Notes under the pieces: generated by a model
What the model was told of the DNA's origin: nothing
Database searches by the model: none
The model's input: only the letters and a program-made list of their open reading frames with translations
Shown here: positions 1-8,050 of the stretch, in pieces
Numbering within the stretch: position 1 is the first letter of the stretch
Layout: each line of letters begins with the position of its first letter
Translations under genes and position numbers: made by a program
Source: Siminovitchia terrae
GTDB lineage: Bacteria; Bacillota; Bacilli; Bacillales; Bacillaceae_C
NCBI RefSeq assembly: GCF_003605405.2
Contig: NZ_QYTW02000010.1
Coordinates: 81,675-145,674, forward strand
Reading direction: 5' to 3'
DNA: 64,000 bases

Positions 1-87
1 AAGATTGACGGCATTTGGTATTATAACGTTCCTGAAGAGGAGCGGACGAGTGTTCAAAATAGGCTGAAGGAGCATTTGAGGTTGTAA
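1..87 (+). CDS. C-terminal end of an unrecognised protein
   Basis: The window opens inside a gene. The frame starting at base 1 reads 28 codons (begins KIDGIWYYNV, ends KEHLRL) to a TAA at 85-87. The tail is charged and probably helical. Too little remains to assign a family. A strong hairpin follows about 35 bases later, as expected after a last gene. Confidence 0.6.
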   Translation, partial: KIDGIWYYNVPEEERTSVQNRLKEHLRL

Positions 88-121
88 GAAAAATGGATTA
101 TCTAAAATCTTCTTAAAATAA

Positions 122-158
122 ATCAGACGAGGAAAACTAACCTCGCCTGATATTGCTT
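122..158. terminator. Bidirectional terminator between convergent genes
   Basis: ATCAGACGAGG (122-132) and CCTCGCCTGAT (141-151) form an 11-bp stem with one mismatch, followed by a T-rich stretch. It lies between the end of the first gene (+) and the end of the MFS gene (-), so it could serve both. Confidence 0.65.
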
Positions 159-327
159 TTGCATTTAAGAAATTTTAAAGATGTGCCCCTTAAAATTCCT
201 ACCACGAATACCTCAGGATGCTTACGAAATTCATCAAATTTAGTTTCATTATTTCTCGACTTTAATCATTAGCGGTTCTTGTCAACAGTCGCTCCCAACT
301 CAAGACAAACAGGTGATGCATGTAAAA

Positions 328-1608
328 TTATTTGAAACCTGCTGTCCCGGTTAATGCTGTAGTCGCTATATCTTGTTTTTCATTACGGAATAGCCCGGCA
401 TAACTAAGTGCCCCAATAAACGGAAATAAAACCAAGAATAGTAGGGCGATATTATAATTTCCTCCAGTACTGTCCACTATATACCCCATGATAGTTGTTA
501 CAAATCCCCCCACAATATTCAATACGCCCATAATTCCAGCAGCTTTACCTGTATCTCTTGGATTTGAGTATTTAACTATTAAAAGTTGACTTACAAGCAA
601 TTGACTGGCAACACATGCCAATGCAAGACCAAGCATGATTGCAGCAACTAGCGCGTTTGATATTAAAGAAGTGGTTAATATGGAAAATCCGCATATTACA
701 AAGATAATCGATCCTATTAATGCCGGACGGCGTGTTTTATCTATTATGATGCCACAGGTAAATACGGCAATGATTGCCATAAGCCATGACAATGAAGTTA
801 ACGAACCCATTTCAGAGGGGGAAAATCCACGAGCTTTCTCTAAATAGGTCGGCATCCAAAAGCTGATTCCATAAAACAATACTGTGATCATCAAAAAGGC
901 TAGGCATACCAACCAATAGCGTTTATCTTTTAGAAAATTGCTTTTCAATTGAACTTCTTTTGACTTTGCTGTTTTTCCGCTCTCAATATACTCCAACTCT
1001 AAACTGTTCACAGCATAGTGCTGTGCAGGTGTATCCCGTGTCAGGAAGATGACAAGAGGCAGGTTAATAAATAAGGAAAACCCAGCTAAAGCAAAGAAAG
1101 AGACTTCCCAACTTGATATAGAAATAAGCCATACCAGCATAGGAATTCCTAATGCCGGACCTAGATATTGACCATATACCCAGGTAGACTGTGCTTTTCC
1201 TAATTCTTTGGGATGAAACCATTGCGCAATAAATTTATTTGTCATAGGGAACATAATTCCTTCCCCTAAACCTAAAATTACCCTCGAAGCTATTAAGGAG
1301 CCATAACTTCCTGCTAATCCTCCCATGATTAAGCTAACAGTCCAGATAATCAATCCTATGATAGCTGTTAATCGTGGTCCAATACGATCTACAATATATC
1401 CCCAAAAAGCACTTGAAAGTCCGTATAATACCGTAAAGCCCGTCATTAACAGACCAATTTCAGTTGACTTGCCGTTTAACTCCATACTTTGTAAAAAGTT
1501 ATCGTTTGTCACAATGACCGAAATGCCGACCTTATCCAAGTTACCTACTGCCCATAGGAAAAAAATGGATGGCGCTAAAAAGAACCACCTTGTTCGAGAA
1601 CGTTTCAA
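328..1608 (-). CDS. MFS transporter, anion:cation symporter type
   Basis: Major facilitator superfamily permease of about 426 residues with roughly 12 hydrophobic segments. After TM2 comes the MFS loop 'GYIVDRIGPR', and the TM4 region reads 'ILGLGEGIMFPMTNKFIAQWF', typical of the ACS branch (glucarate, phthalate, hexuronate type carboxylate symporters). The substrate cannot be read. I chose the TTG at 1608 because AAAGGAGAGAGG lies just upstream; an ATG at 1659 in frame has no good ribosome site and would add 17 polar residues. It is a single gene, with a palindrome just upstream that may be an operator. Confidence 0.85.
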   Translation of the reverse strand: MKRSRTRWFFLAPSIFFLWAVGNLDKVGISVIVTNDNFLQSMELNGKSTEIGLLMTGFTVLYGLSSAFWGYIVDRIGPRLTAIIGLIIWTVSLIMGGLAGSYGSLIASRVILGLGEGIMFPMTNKFIAQWFHPKELGKAQSTWVYGQYLGPALGIPMLVWLISISSWEVSFFALAGFSLFINLPLVIFLTRDTPAQHYAVNSLELEYIESGKTAKSKEVQLKSNFLKDKRYWLVCLAFLMITVLFYGISFWMPTYLEKARGFSPSEMGSLTSLSWLMAIIAVFTCGIIIDKTRRPALIGSIIFVICGFSILTTSLISNALVAAIMLGLALACVASQLLVSQLLIVKYSNPRDTGKAAGIMGVLNIVGGFVTTIMGYIVDSTGGNYNIALLFLVLFPFIGALSYAGLFRNEKQDIATTALTGTAGFK

Positions 1609-1641
1609 TCTTCCTCTCTCCTTTGCAAAATGAATAGAATA

Positions 1642-1675
1642 GGAATAATAACTCTCCATAAATGGACATTATTCC
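1642..1675. promoter_or_regulatory. Palindrome upstream of the MFS gene
   Basis: GGAATAAT (1642-1649) and ATTATTCC (1668-1675) are exact inverted repeats. The stretch between them contains a smaller imperfect palindrome (CTCCATAAATGGA). It lies 34-67 bases upstream of the TTG start of the minus-strand transporter, where a repressor or activator site is expected. The binding protein is unknown. Confidence 0.4.
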
Positions 1676-2164
1676 GGCTTCTTTTGACACGGAGAGAGAA
1701 CCATAAATAGAACCTCAACAGAATATATCAGAATATTTAACTTATTTAGATGATAGCATGACAACTCTGGTTGTTCAACTAGTGGATGAAGAAGGAAGGG
1801 AGATAATTAAATGATTAAGGAAAATAAAAAGGAAAGTCATGATGATTGGAAATGAGTCATCTTGTTTTGAGTAGATAGGCATGTGTAGGTCAATTGATAC
1901 AAATACATTCAAGTAAAACATCCATTTTCCTGCAAGAAATGGACTGAAGCTCTATCATTATATTGACCGAAATAGCCGCTTTAAAGACTTTTTGGGGATA
2001 AAGTTGAATAATTAGACAAATTAAACAACTTGTGTATAATAGGTGTCAAAGATACTGGTTAATAAGTACTGGATACATGGGAATTAATAGACAATACTGT
2101 GCAAAAGTAGCTGTATGATAGGATAAAAGAATTGTGATGAGTGAGTTTTTGGAGGGGCGTAATA
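1676..2164 (+). other. Intergenic region with a sigma-A-like promoter
   Basis: About 490 bases without a convincing gene. A 30-codon frame ending in TGA near 1812 may be a gene remnant. Bases 1894-1949 hold a short sequence repeated at 14972-15024. A promoter TAGACA (2013-2018), 16-base spacer, TATAAT (2035-2040) points right and would start a long leader that continues to comK at 2545. Confidence 0.45.
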
Positions 2165-2356
2165 ATGAAAAAGAAAAGAGATGCTGGTAATATTCAACTT
2201 TTATCAAGAAAAAATGTATGCGTTCTCAATTGTTGGAGGGAAGGAGCTGATGATAAGGAAGTCGACCATTATAATCGGAATAAGGTGGCTAAAGGGGGAA
2301 ACAAGGAGAAGCGATCCGAATTGAGTAAGTGTTCTACCTTGAAATACAACAAATAA
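2165..2356 (+). CDS. Possible 63-aa ORF in the comK leader
   Basis: An ATG at 2165 follows TTGGAGGGGCG at good spacing and opens 63 codons (MKKKRDAGNIQLL...). The product is basic and hydrophilic and matches no family I recognise. It sits between the promoter near 2040 and the attenuator before comK. It may be a real small protein, a leader ORF, or chance; the ribosome site is the only positive evidence. Confidence 0.25.
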   Translation: MKKKRDAGNIQLLSRKNVCVLNCWREGADDKEVDHYNRNKVAKGGNKEKRSELSKCSTLKYNK

Positions 2357-2409
2357 AATATCGATAAAAATGACGAGATGGTTGGACCAGCAAGGGAGGT
2401 GAGGCTGAT

Positions 2410-2454
2410 GTGATCAAACGTACATATGAAAACCCTTGGATTATGGAGTCGTAG
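2410..2454 (+). CDS. Putative 14-aa leader peptide upstream of comK
   Basis: AAGGGAGGTGAGG precedes a GTG at 2410 that opens a 14-codon frame (VIKRTYENPWIMES) ending in TAG at 2452-2454. An overlapping ATG-TGA minimal frame lies at 2408. Codons 7-11 coincide with the 5' arm of the terminator hairpin at 2429-2477, so a ribosome translating this frame would melt the terminator. This is the layout of a translation-controlled attenuator. Inference from sequence only. Confidence 0.4.
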   Translation: MIKRTYENPWIMES

Positions 2455-2477
2455 AGGACTAAATCCAAGGGTTTTTT
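2429..2477 (+). terminator. Intrinsic terminator / attenuator before comK
   Basis: AAAACCCTTGGATT (2429-2442) and AATCCAAGGGTTTT (2462-2475) form a perfect 14-bp stem ending in a run of T. It lies in the leader of comK, about 70 bases before its start, so it would stop transcripts unless disrupted. Confidence 0.75.
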
Positions 2478-2482
2478 ATGTC

Positions 2483-2516
2483 GGAGTATACCGACTAGTG
2501 TTAGTATACTCCTTTT
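2483..2516 (+). promoter_or_regulatory. Second hairpin or operator just upstream of comK
   Basis: GGAGTATAC (2483-2491) and GTATACTCC (2504-2512) are exact inverted repeats with ACTAGT in the loop, followed by TTTT. It ends 18 bases before the comK ribosome site. It could be a second attenuator or a dyad operator. Confidence 0.5.
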
Positions 2517-2544
2517 CAAAATATATACATAGGAGGAGTAACAT

Positions 2545-3105
2545 TTGAGAAGATTGGACGAATATGTCATTCAAAAGGAAACTAAGTGTATTCTGAATCA
2601 TTATGATGAAAAAGGCAAGCTATGTTCGATCGTCGTTGAGGAAGAAGAAGTGTATGAGGTGAACGAAAGTCCTCTGGCGATTATCAAAAAAAGCATCCAA
2701 TATTATGGGGGCAGTCTGAATGGAGCGACTGTAAGCGCAAAGGAAGTGTTGGGTAACATAAGTATGCCGCCCGTCATGATTAGTGGAAGCAAAGGGATTT
2801 ACTGGTTCCCCAGTAAGTCCATTGTGCACGAAGATTGCGCATGGTTTTCAGTTGACCATATCAAAGACTATGAACCTATTGAAGATCGGATGCTCAGAGT
2901 GAATTTTTACACCGGCCCTTCTGTTACTATTGACAGTACATACTATCGATTTGATAAAAAGGTCAATAGAGCGCATAAATTCAAGAACATTATGGAAAGA
3001 AGAGCTCATAGTAAATGGCTTTATCTGCACATCCCCACGAAGTCATTTAACATTATAAGAGATGGGGCTAGAAACCACTACAGGATTGCGAAGCAAAGAG
3101 AGTAG
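2545..3105 (+). CDS. comK: ComK-family competence transcription factor
   Basis: The 186-residue product matches the ComK family in length (B. subtilis ComK is 192) and pattern: an N-terminal segment with 'SPLAIIKKSIQYYGGSLNGA', then 'MPPVMIS...IYWFPSKS', 'CAWFSVDHI' and 'VTIDSTYYRFDKKVNRA'. ComK is a minor-groove DNA-binding activator of late competence genes and of its own promoter. The start is TTG at 2545, set by AGGAGGAG at 2531-2538. Single gene with a terminator after it. The unusual feature is the leader with two hairpins and a small leader frame. Whether this is the main comK or a paralogue cannot be told here. Confidence 0.82.
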   Translation: MRRLDEYVIQKETKCILNHYDEKGKLCSIVVEEEEVYEVNESPLAIIKKSIQYYGGSLNGATVSAKEVLGNISMPPVMISGSKGIYWFPSKSIVHEDCAWFSVDHIKDYEPIEDRMLRVNFYTGPSVTIDSTYYRFDKKVNRAHKFKNIMERRAHSKWLYLHIPTKSFNIIRDGARNHYRIAKQRE

Positions 3106-3112
3106 CGAGTGA

Positions 3113-3148
3113 GGGACAATGGCGGGGGCTGTTGTTCCTTTTATTATT
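3113..3148 (+). terminator. Terminator after comK
   Basis: GGGACAA (3113-3119) pairs with TTGTTCC (3132-3138), with one G-T pair, followed by TTTTATTATTTATA. It begins eight bases after the comK stop. Confidence 0.55.
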
Positions 3149-3149
3149 T

Positions 3150-3295
3150 ATATAAGTCGAACAAAAGATTTGCGGTTTTTTTCCGGATCAAATTTAAACA
3201 TGCGCAACAAAATTTCCAAATTTAGGATAATATTTCCAGGATTCCGGACAGTAATCTCTGGTCATCGGACAGTATTTTCATATTCTATATAGTGA
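3150..3295 (+). repeat. GGACAGTA array 1
   Basis: First of three related repeats. A conserved left part (GAACAAAAGATTTGCGG, then CGGATCAAATTTAAACATG) is followed by octamers starting at 3225 (GGATAATA, degenerate), 3246 and 3267 (both GGACAGTA), spaced 21 bases. The tail 'CATATTCTATATAGT' also occurs inverted near 43846. Regular two-turn spacing suggests sites for a DNA-binding protein, such as multiple transposase sites at the end of an insertion element. Confidence 0.6.
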
Positions 3296-3570
3296 GTGTT
3301 GTGCAATTGTAGTCGTATATATTGGAGCAAAGGCTGTTCGTAACAATACGCCACCGCTAAGAACAAACCCGATATTGACACTCCTTCATCTTTGTCTAAT
3401 GCCTCGATCAAATCTTCATCTGTCATTTCATTCTTTACACAATCTTAATGTCCCTTCTTTTTCTTTACAAAACCTTAAAAAAACCATACAGAACATTTAT
3501 ATTTATTTAACATTACTTCTCTACTATTTAATTAACACTTGTATACACATAGAAATGCGTACTGTAGTAC

Positions 3571-3700
3571 GTGTTCGGTTTGGATCTCCCATCCGTTATC
3601 TTGGGGGTAACTCGGCCATTCCGAGAGGATGATTTCATCCCTAGATGCACAGTCGTCGCCGGTTTGGCGTGAGGACGGGTTAAATGCCCAACTGTCCGGA
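3571..3700 (+). ncRNA. Structured leader RNA, probable EAR (epsC) element
   Basis: About 130 bases of GC-richer sequence inside an AT-rich region, directly before the polysaccharide cluster. Hairpins visible: GGAT/ATCC near 3582, CTCGG/CCGAG (3611-3625), GGATG/CATCC (3627-3640), CGCC/GGCG near 3657-3668, GGG/CCC near 3677-3688, and a longer pairing ACAGT (3649-3653) with ACTGT (3690-3694). No terminator follows. Position and multi-stem form fit EAR, the processive antitermination RNA of Bacillales exopolysaccharide operons. Class assignment is from memory of the family, not a model search. Alternative: another leader RNA. Confidence 0.55.
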
Positions 3701-3741
3701 AACTATTTCGAAAGTAAAATAGCTGAGAAGGAAAGTGAGAG

Positions 3742-4932
3742 ATGAAAAAGGTACTTTTGATTTCTCAAAATTTTTATCCGGAAATTGGCAGTGCCGCGAA
3801 CAGGATGAAAAATATCTATGAACTCCTCAAAAACAAGGGGTATTTGGTTCAAGTGCTGACGACGGAGCCGTCCTACCCGAATAAAAAAACATATGAGGAC
3901 GCTTCTTTTTGGGATGATGAAAATTTAAATAATGATCGGCATATTACCCGTATCCCAATCAGAAGCCGCAAATATTCCGGGAATTTCGTGAGCCGCTTAT
4001 TTTATTATCTGGAAATGATGTGGAGGATGATTTTCGCCATCCTGAAAGACCGGCAGCAGTATGATGTGATTTTTGTGTCGTCTCCGCCGATCTTTGTGGC
4101 TCTTGCGGGGCTATTGGCAAAATGGAAATTTAAAAACAAGCTTATTTTGGATATAAGAGATTTGTGGCCCGAATCATTGAAAGGTGTGGGAGTGTTTCAT
4201 CATCCCTTTATCCTGTATATATTTTACTTGATTGAAAGAATCCTTTACCGAAAAGCCGACTTTATCATCATTAATAGTCTTGGTTTTCAAGACTATATAA
4301 AAAAACTGTTGGGCCCTGTTTCTGAGAAACTTGTGTATTTGCCCAACGCAGCACGCCAATGCGAAATGGCAAGCCAAACCGCTCAAAAGGCGCATAATCA
4401 GGTGATTTATGCAGGGAATATGGGGCGGGCCCAAGATGTTTCCTTGTTAAAAGAGCTAGCTGTCAAACTTTCGGAAAATGATATCGGCCTTACGGTGATC
4501 GGTTACGGAGTCGAAAAAAATCAATTTTACGAATTTGCACAGCAGAACGGATTAAAAAATATCTCCTTTTTATCGCCTACGACACGAAAAAAATGTTTAA
4601 ACCTAATCGGGAAGTCGGATGTAGCCATCGTTACATTAAAACAGAAAGAGGTGTTTCACACGGTGCTTCCCGGAAGAGTGATAGATTATATGACTTGCAA
4701 AGTTCCAATCGTCGGCTCTGTCTCGGGATTTTCCAAATCATTGATAGAACAGGAAAAAGTAGGTTTGGTCAGTGAGGACGGGTCAGCAGCTGATCTGTAT
4801 CATAAAATCATCTATTTATTGAAAAGCAAAGAACTGCGCCAGGAAATGTCAAGAAATGGCGAAGCATATATCCGGAAATCTTTTATATGGGAGAAAAATA
4901 TTGAAACGCTTGTCGATTGCATTGAAAAGTAA
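3742..4932 (+). CDS. Glycosyltransferase family 4 (WbuB-like)
   Basis: 396-residue GT-B fold glycosyltransferase. The N-terminal half begins 'MKKVLLISQNFYPEIGSAANRM', the usual acceptor-domain start of WbuB-like GT4 enzymes, and has 'DVIFVSSPPIFVALAG' and 'KLILDIRDLWPESL'. The C-terminal half has 'QVIYAGNMGRAQDV' and 'VLPGRVIDYMTCKVPIVGSV', the nucleotide-sugar binding region. It probably acts at the inner membrane face, adding an N-acetyl sugar to a lipid-linked oligosaccharide. It is the first gene after the structured leader RNA; the next glycosyltransferase starts 24 bases after its stop. Confidence 0.85.
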   Translation: MKKVLLISQNFYPEIGSAANRMKNIYELLKNKGYLVQVLTTEPSYPNKKTYEDASFWDDENLNNDRHITRIPIRSRKYSGNFVSRLFYYLEMMWRMIFAILKDRQQYDVIFVSSPPIFVALAGLLAKWKFKNKLILDIRDLWPESLKGVGVFHHPFILYIFYLIERILYRKADFIIINSLGFQDYIKKLLGPVSEKLVYLPNAARQCEMASQTAQKAHNQVIYAGNMGRAQDVSLLKELAVKLSENDIGLTVIGYGVEKNQFYEFAQQNGLKNISFLSPTTRKKCLNLIGKSDVAIVTLKQKEVFHTVLPGRVIDYMTCKVPIVGSVSGFSKSLIEQEKVGLVSEDGSAADLYHKIIYLLKSKELRQEMSRNGEAYIRKSFIWEKNIETLVDCIEK

Positions 4933-4955
4933 ACGGATAAGGCCGGGATGGAAAT

Positions 4956-6248
4956 ATGAAGAAAAAAGTTTGTATGTTTGTATGGAATCATTTCACGAAT
5001 GATGCCCGTGTGTTGAGAGAGTGTACGGCACTGTCGGCAAATGGTTATAAAGTGGATCTCATTTGCATCCACGACCCGAGTAACAAGGGATTGCCCCGAT
5101 TTGAGGAAAGAAACCCTCATTTTCATGTCTATCGTGTGAGAAGATATCCGGTTGTCTGGGAACTTTTCCAAAAAGGGATCCGGCTCGTCAGGAAAAATAA
5201 AATGATGCTTATTCCCTTATTGGTTTTGGGCGGCGTTTTATTGTTTTATGCGCCTTACATTCCCATTATTCTGTTCTGTCTATTAGTATTGCTCATGCAG
5301 AAAAAAATCCGGGCGCTCTGGTTGAGGGGGAGCATATTTTTAAGAATGATCCGTCACGGGTTCAAAAAAGATTATGATATTTATCATTCAAATGATTTAA
5401 ATACCCTTCCTCAAGGATATATTTGTGCAAAATGGAGATTTCGCAAGAAAAAGCTGGTGTATGATTCCCACGAAGTCCAAACAAGCAGAACAGGTTATGA
5501 CTCGGCGCTGTATGGAAAAATGGAAGGATTTTTTATTCAAAAAATAAACGCCATGATCGTAGAAAATCACACAAGGGCCGAATACAGCGAAAACCTTTAC
5601 GGCTTTTATCCAAACGTGGTCCATAATTACCCTTTTAAAGAAATCGGCCAATCGGCGGAAAAAGCGCCATTGCACGAACAACTGGGATTGCCGAAAGGTG
5701 AAAAGATTCTGCTGTACCAGGGAGGCATTCAAACAGGCCGGGGACTGGACAAACTCATTAAAGCGGCCCCCCTGTTCAAGGAAGGGACGCTTGTACTCAT
5801 TGGTGATGGCAGGATCAAACCGGACCTGATCCGACTGGTAAAAGATATGAATTTGGAAGAAAAGGTGAAATTTTTACCCAAAGTACCGCTGAAAGAATTG
5901 CCCAAACATACGAGAAATGCTTATCTCGGGTTTCAGGTGCTGAATAACGTTTGCTTTAACCATTATTCCGCATCATCCAATAAATTATTTGAATACTTGA
6001 TGGCCGGCGTACCTGTGGTGGCTTGTGATTTTCCGGAGATTAAAAGAATTGTACAAGAGGAACAGGTCGGCCTTTGTATCGACCCGCACAGTGAGAAAGA
6101 GATTGCCGGTGCCGTCAACGAACTGTTGGAAAATAAAGCTTTATACCGCCAGCTTGCGAACAATTGTGCGAGTGCAAAACACAAATACAATTGGGAGCAG
6201 GAGCAAAGAAACTTTTTATCCGTATATGACTATTTGATAGCAAACTAG
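4956..6248 (+). CDS. Glycosyltransferase family 4 with internal membrane segment
   Basis: 430-residue glycosyltransferase. It opens 'MKKKVCMFVWNHFTNDARVLRE', then residues ~75-110 form a hydrophobic hairpin (IPLLVLGGVLLFYAPYIPII...) that probably anchors it in the membrane. 'DIYHSNDLNTLPQGYICA' and 'LVYDSHEVQTSR' lie in the acceptor half. 'ILLYQGGIQTGRGLDKLIKA', 'LVLIGDG' and 'SSNKLFEYLMAGVPVVACDFPEI' form the GT4 donor site. It likely adds one sugar of the repeat unit. Same operon as the preceding GT. A GGACAGTA array follows before the next gene. Confidence 0.83.
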   Translation: MKKKVCMFVWNHFTNDARVLRECTALSANGYKVDLICIHDPSNKGLPRFEERNPHFHVYRVRRYPVVWELFQKGIRLVRKNKMMLIPLLVLGGVLLFYAPYIPIILFCLLVLLMQKKIRALWLRGSIFLRMIRHGFKKDYDIYHSNDLNTLPQGYICAKWRFRKKKLVYDSHEVQTSRTGYDSALYGKMEGFFIQKINAMIVENHTRAEYSENLYGFYPNVVHNYPFKEIGQSAEKAPLHEQLGLPKGEKILLYQGGIQTGRGLDKLIKAAPLFKEGTLVLIGDGRIKPDLIRLVKDMNLEEKVKFLPKVPLKELPKHTRNAYLGFQVLNNVCFNHYSASSNKLFEYLMAGVPVVACDFPEIKRIVQEEQVGLCIDPHSEKEIAGAVNELLENKALYRQLANNCASAKHKYNWEQEQRNFLSVYDYLIAN

Positions 6249-6249
6249 A

Positions 6250-6410
6250 TAAATTGAACAAAAGATTTACGGTTTATACCGGATCAAATTTAAACATGTG
6301 CAACAGGGTTTCCAAGTTTCGGACAGTAAATTTGTATTTTGGACAGTATTCTCTAACCGCGGACAGTAAATTCATATTCTGGACAGTAATTTCCGTACTT
6401 CGGACAGTAA
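6250..6410 (+). repeat. GGACAGTA array 2
   Basis: The best-preserved array. The same left part as array 1 (GAACAAAAGATTTACGG, CGGATCAAATTTAAACATG, GCAACA) is followed by five GGACAGTA octamers starting at 6321, 6341, 6361, 6381 and 6402, that is every 20-21 bases. It fills the gap between the second glycosyltransferase and the dehydrogenase gene, in the same direction as array 1, so the two arrays are direct repeats around the two GT genes. Confidence 0.75.
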
Positions 6411-6442
6411 TCCGCTAATTTCATAGAATTGGAGGAATTCAA

Positions 6443-7723
6443 ATGAAAGTTTGTGTAATGGGACTGGGATATATAGGGCTGCCGACATCTATCATGTTTG
6501 CCAGGCATGGTGTGGAAGTGGTTGGAGTGGATGTGAAAAAAGATGTAGTCTGCATGCTGAATTCCGGTGAAATTCACATTGAAGAACCGGGATTAAAGGA
6601 AGCCTTGCTGGAAGTCATTGAAAAAGGGACTTTTAAAGCTTCACTGAATCCGGAAAAAGCGGATGCTTTTATACTATCCGTTCCGACTCCCAACTTGCGC
6701 GATCCCCACCAATCATGTGACCTGACCTATGTATTGGACGCGTTGAACCGTATTCTTCCTTGCATGGAAAAAGGAAATACCGTGATTGTGGAATCGACGA
6801 TTTCCCCCAGAAGCATGGATGATCATATCAAACCAGTCATTGAAGCTGCAGGATTTGTTGCAGGGAAAGACATTTTCCTCGTTCATTGTCCGGAAAGAGT
6901 CCTTCCAGGCCAAATTATGCACGAACTCATTTACAACAACCGGATTATCGGCGGCATCACACCGGCTTGCACCGAAGCTGGCGTAAGGGTTTATTCTACA
7001 TTTGTCCAAGGAGAAATGATCCGGACGAATGCCAAAACGGCTGAAATGTCCAAGCTGATGGAGAACACCTTCCGTGATGTCAATATTGCATTGGCAAACG
7101 AACTGACCAAGGTCTGCGACCAATTGGAAATTAACGCCTTGGATGTCATTCAAATGGCAAATAAACACCCGAGAGTGAATCTTCATCACCCGGGTCCCGG
7201 TGTCGGAGGACACTGCCTTGCCGTAGATCCCTATTTCATTGTTTCCAAAGCGCCTGAAACGGCCAAAATCATTCAATTGGCACGCAGCGTGAACACCTCC
7301 ATGCCGGCCTTTGTGGTAGAGAACATCAATGCTTTAATGCAAAAGGTGAACGGAAAAACTGTCACATTGTTCGGCTTGACCTATAAAGGAAATGTGGACG
7401 ACACGAGAAAAAGCCCGGCAATGGAGGTGCTGGAAAGACTGAAGTTCGAGGGGCGATATGGCGTAAAAGCGTATGATCCCCATGTCAACAGCCGACTTGT
7501 TATGAAAGACATCCGGGAAGCGGTAGCTCATTCCGATTTGATTGTCGTGCTAACCGATCATGACGAATTTAAAGAGCTGGACTTCTCCCAATTATCAGGC
7601 ATGGCAACCAAGCGGATGTTTGACACGAAAAACGTCGTTCAAAATCGTTCGGAAGACTTTCAATATATCAATTTCGGAAATCTATATCATTTCAAAAAGC
7701 AAACCATGGTGGGAACACGTTAG
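6443..7723 (+). CDS. wecC: UDP-N-acetyl-D-mannosamine dehydrogenase
   Basis: Oxidises UDP-ManNAc to UDP-ManNAcA with two NAD+. 426 residues: N-terminal Rossmann motif 'GLGYIGLPTSIMFARHG' (7-23), central 'HCPERVLPGQIMHELIYNNRIIGG' region, and the catalytic-cysteine motif 'GVGGHCLAVDPY' with Cys258. The C-terminal domain has 'LTYKGNVDDTRKSPAMEVL'. The 'EMSKLMENTFRDVNIALANEL' stretch is typical of the WecC branch rather than UDP-glucose dehydrogenase. RBS GGAGGAATTC. It pairs with the UDP-GlcNAc 2-epimerase at 11557, so this polymer very probably contains N-acetylmannosaminuronic acid. Confidence 0.88.
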   Translation: MKVCVMGLGYIGLPTSIMFARHGVEVVGVDVKKDVVCMLNSGEIHIEEPGLKEALLEVIEKGTFKASLNPEKADAFILSVPTPNLRDPHQSCDLTYVLDALNRILPCMEKGNTVIVESTISPRSMDDHIKPVIEAAGFVAGKDIFLVHCPERVLPGQIMHELIYNNRIIGGITPACTEAGVRVYSTFVQGEMIRTNAKTAEMSKLMENTFRDVNIALANELTKVCDQLEINALDVIQMANKHPRVNLHHPGPGVGGHCLAVDPYFIVSKAPETAKIIQLARSVNTSMPAFVVENINALMQKVNGKTVTLFGLTYKGNVDDTRKSPAMEVLERLKFEGRYGVKAYDPHVNSRLVMKDIREAVAHSDLIVVLTDHDEFKELDFSQLSGMATKRMFDTKNVVQNRSEDFQYINFGNLYHFKKQTMVGTR

Positions 7724-7837
7724 TCGTGTGTCGTATAGAGTGCTGTCGGAAGGATTTTTCCCCCGGCGCACCTGTTTTTCTGACATAGTAAGAAAGTATT
7801 AAATCAGATGAAATATTTAGTTCGAATTTAGTTTTTC

Positions 7838-8030
7838 TATGTCTAGCTGCGACGTACAGGAAGTACTAGTGCAAGCGAAGCGACAGGATGTGGCGGCTTG
7901 AGGCGGCCAGGCGCCACCGGCGCAAGGATCAAGATAAATTGCTGTGGTGGCTGGGGAACTCCCTCATCAAAATTCGCCTTGTGCTTGTCGCCTAAGGCTG
8001 CGCGCCTTGCGCTTTTCTTAGCATAAGAGA
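7838..8030. repeat. Intergenic dispersed repeat with GC-rich hairpins
   Basis: A GC-rich block in an AT-rich gap (7724-8050) containing GACGTACAGGAAGTAC and 'AAGCGAAGCGACAGGATGT', with several small inverted repeats (GGCGCCACCGGCGC). A related piece lies at 59715-59770 (CGCACAGGACGTGCAAG, GAGGCGACAGGACGT). It resembles a common Bacillaceae intergenic repeat. No coding sense is apparent. Confidence 0.5.
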
Positions 8031-8050
8031 TAAACCGGGAGTCTGATACC

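Noticed and set aside
3375-3632. 85-codon frame upstream of the first glycosyltransferase
   Set aside because: It overlaps the structured leader RNA, lacks a ribosome site and has low-complexity L/S/H composition.
6321-6409. GGACAGTA array as a CRISPR
   Set aside because: Units are 8 bases with ~12-base varied spacers, far below CRISPR repeat and spacer sizes, and no cas genes are present.
6713-7276. 187-codon frame opposite the UDP-ManNAc dehydrogenase gene
   Set aside because: Antisense shadow of a well-supported gene; no start signals or recognisable domain.
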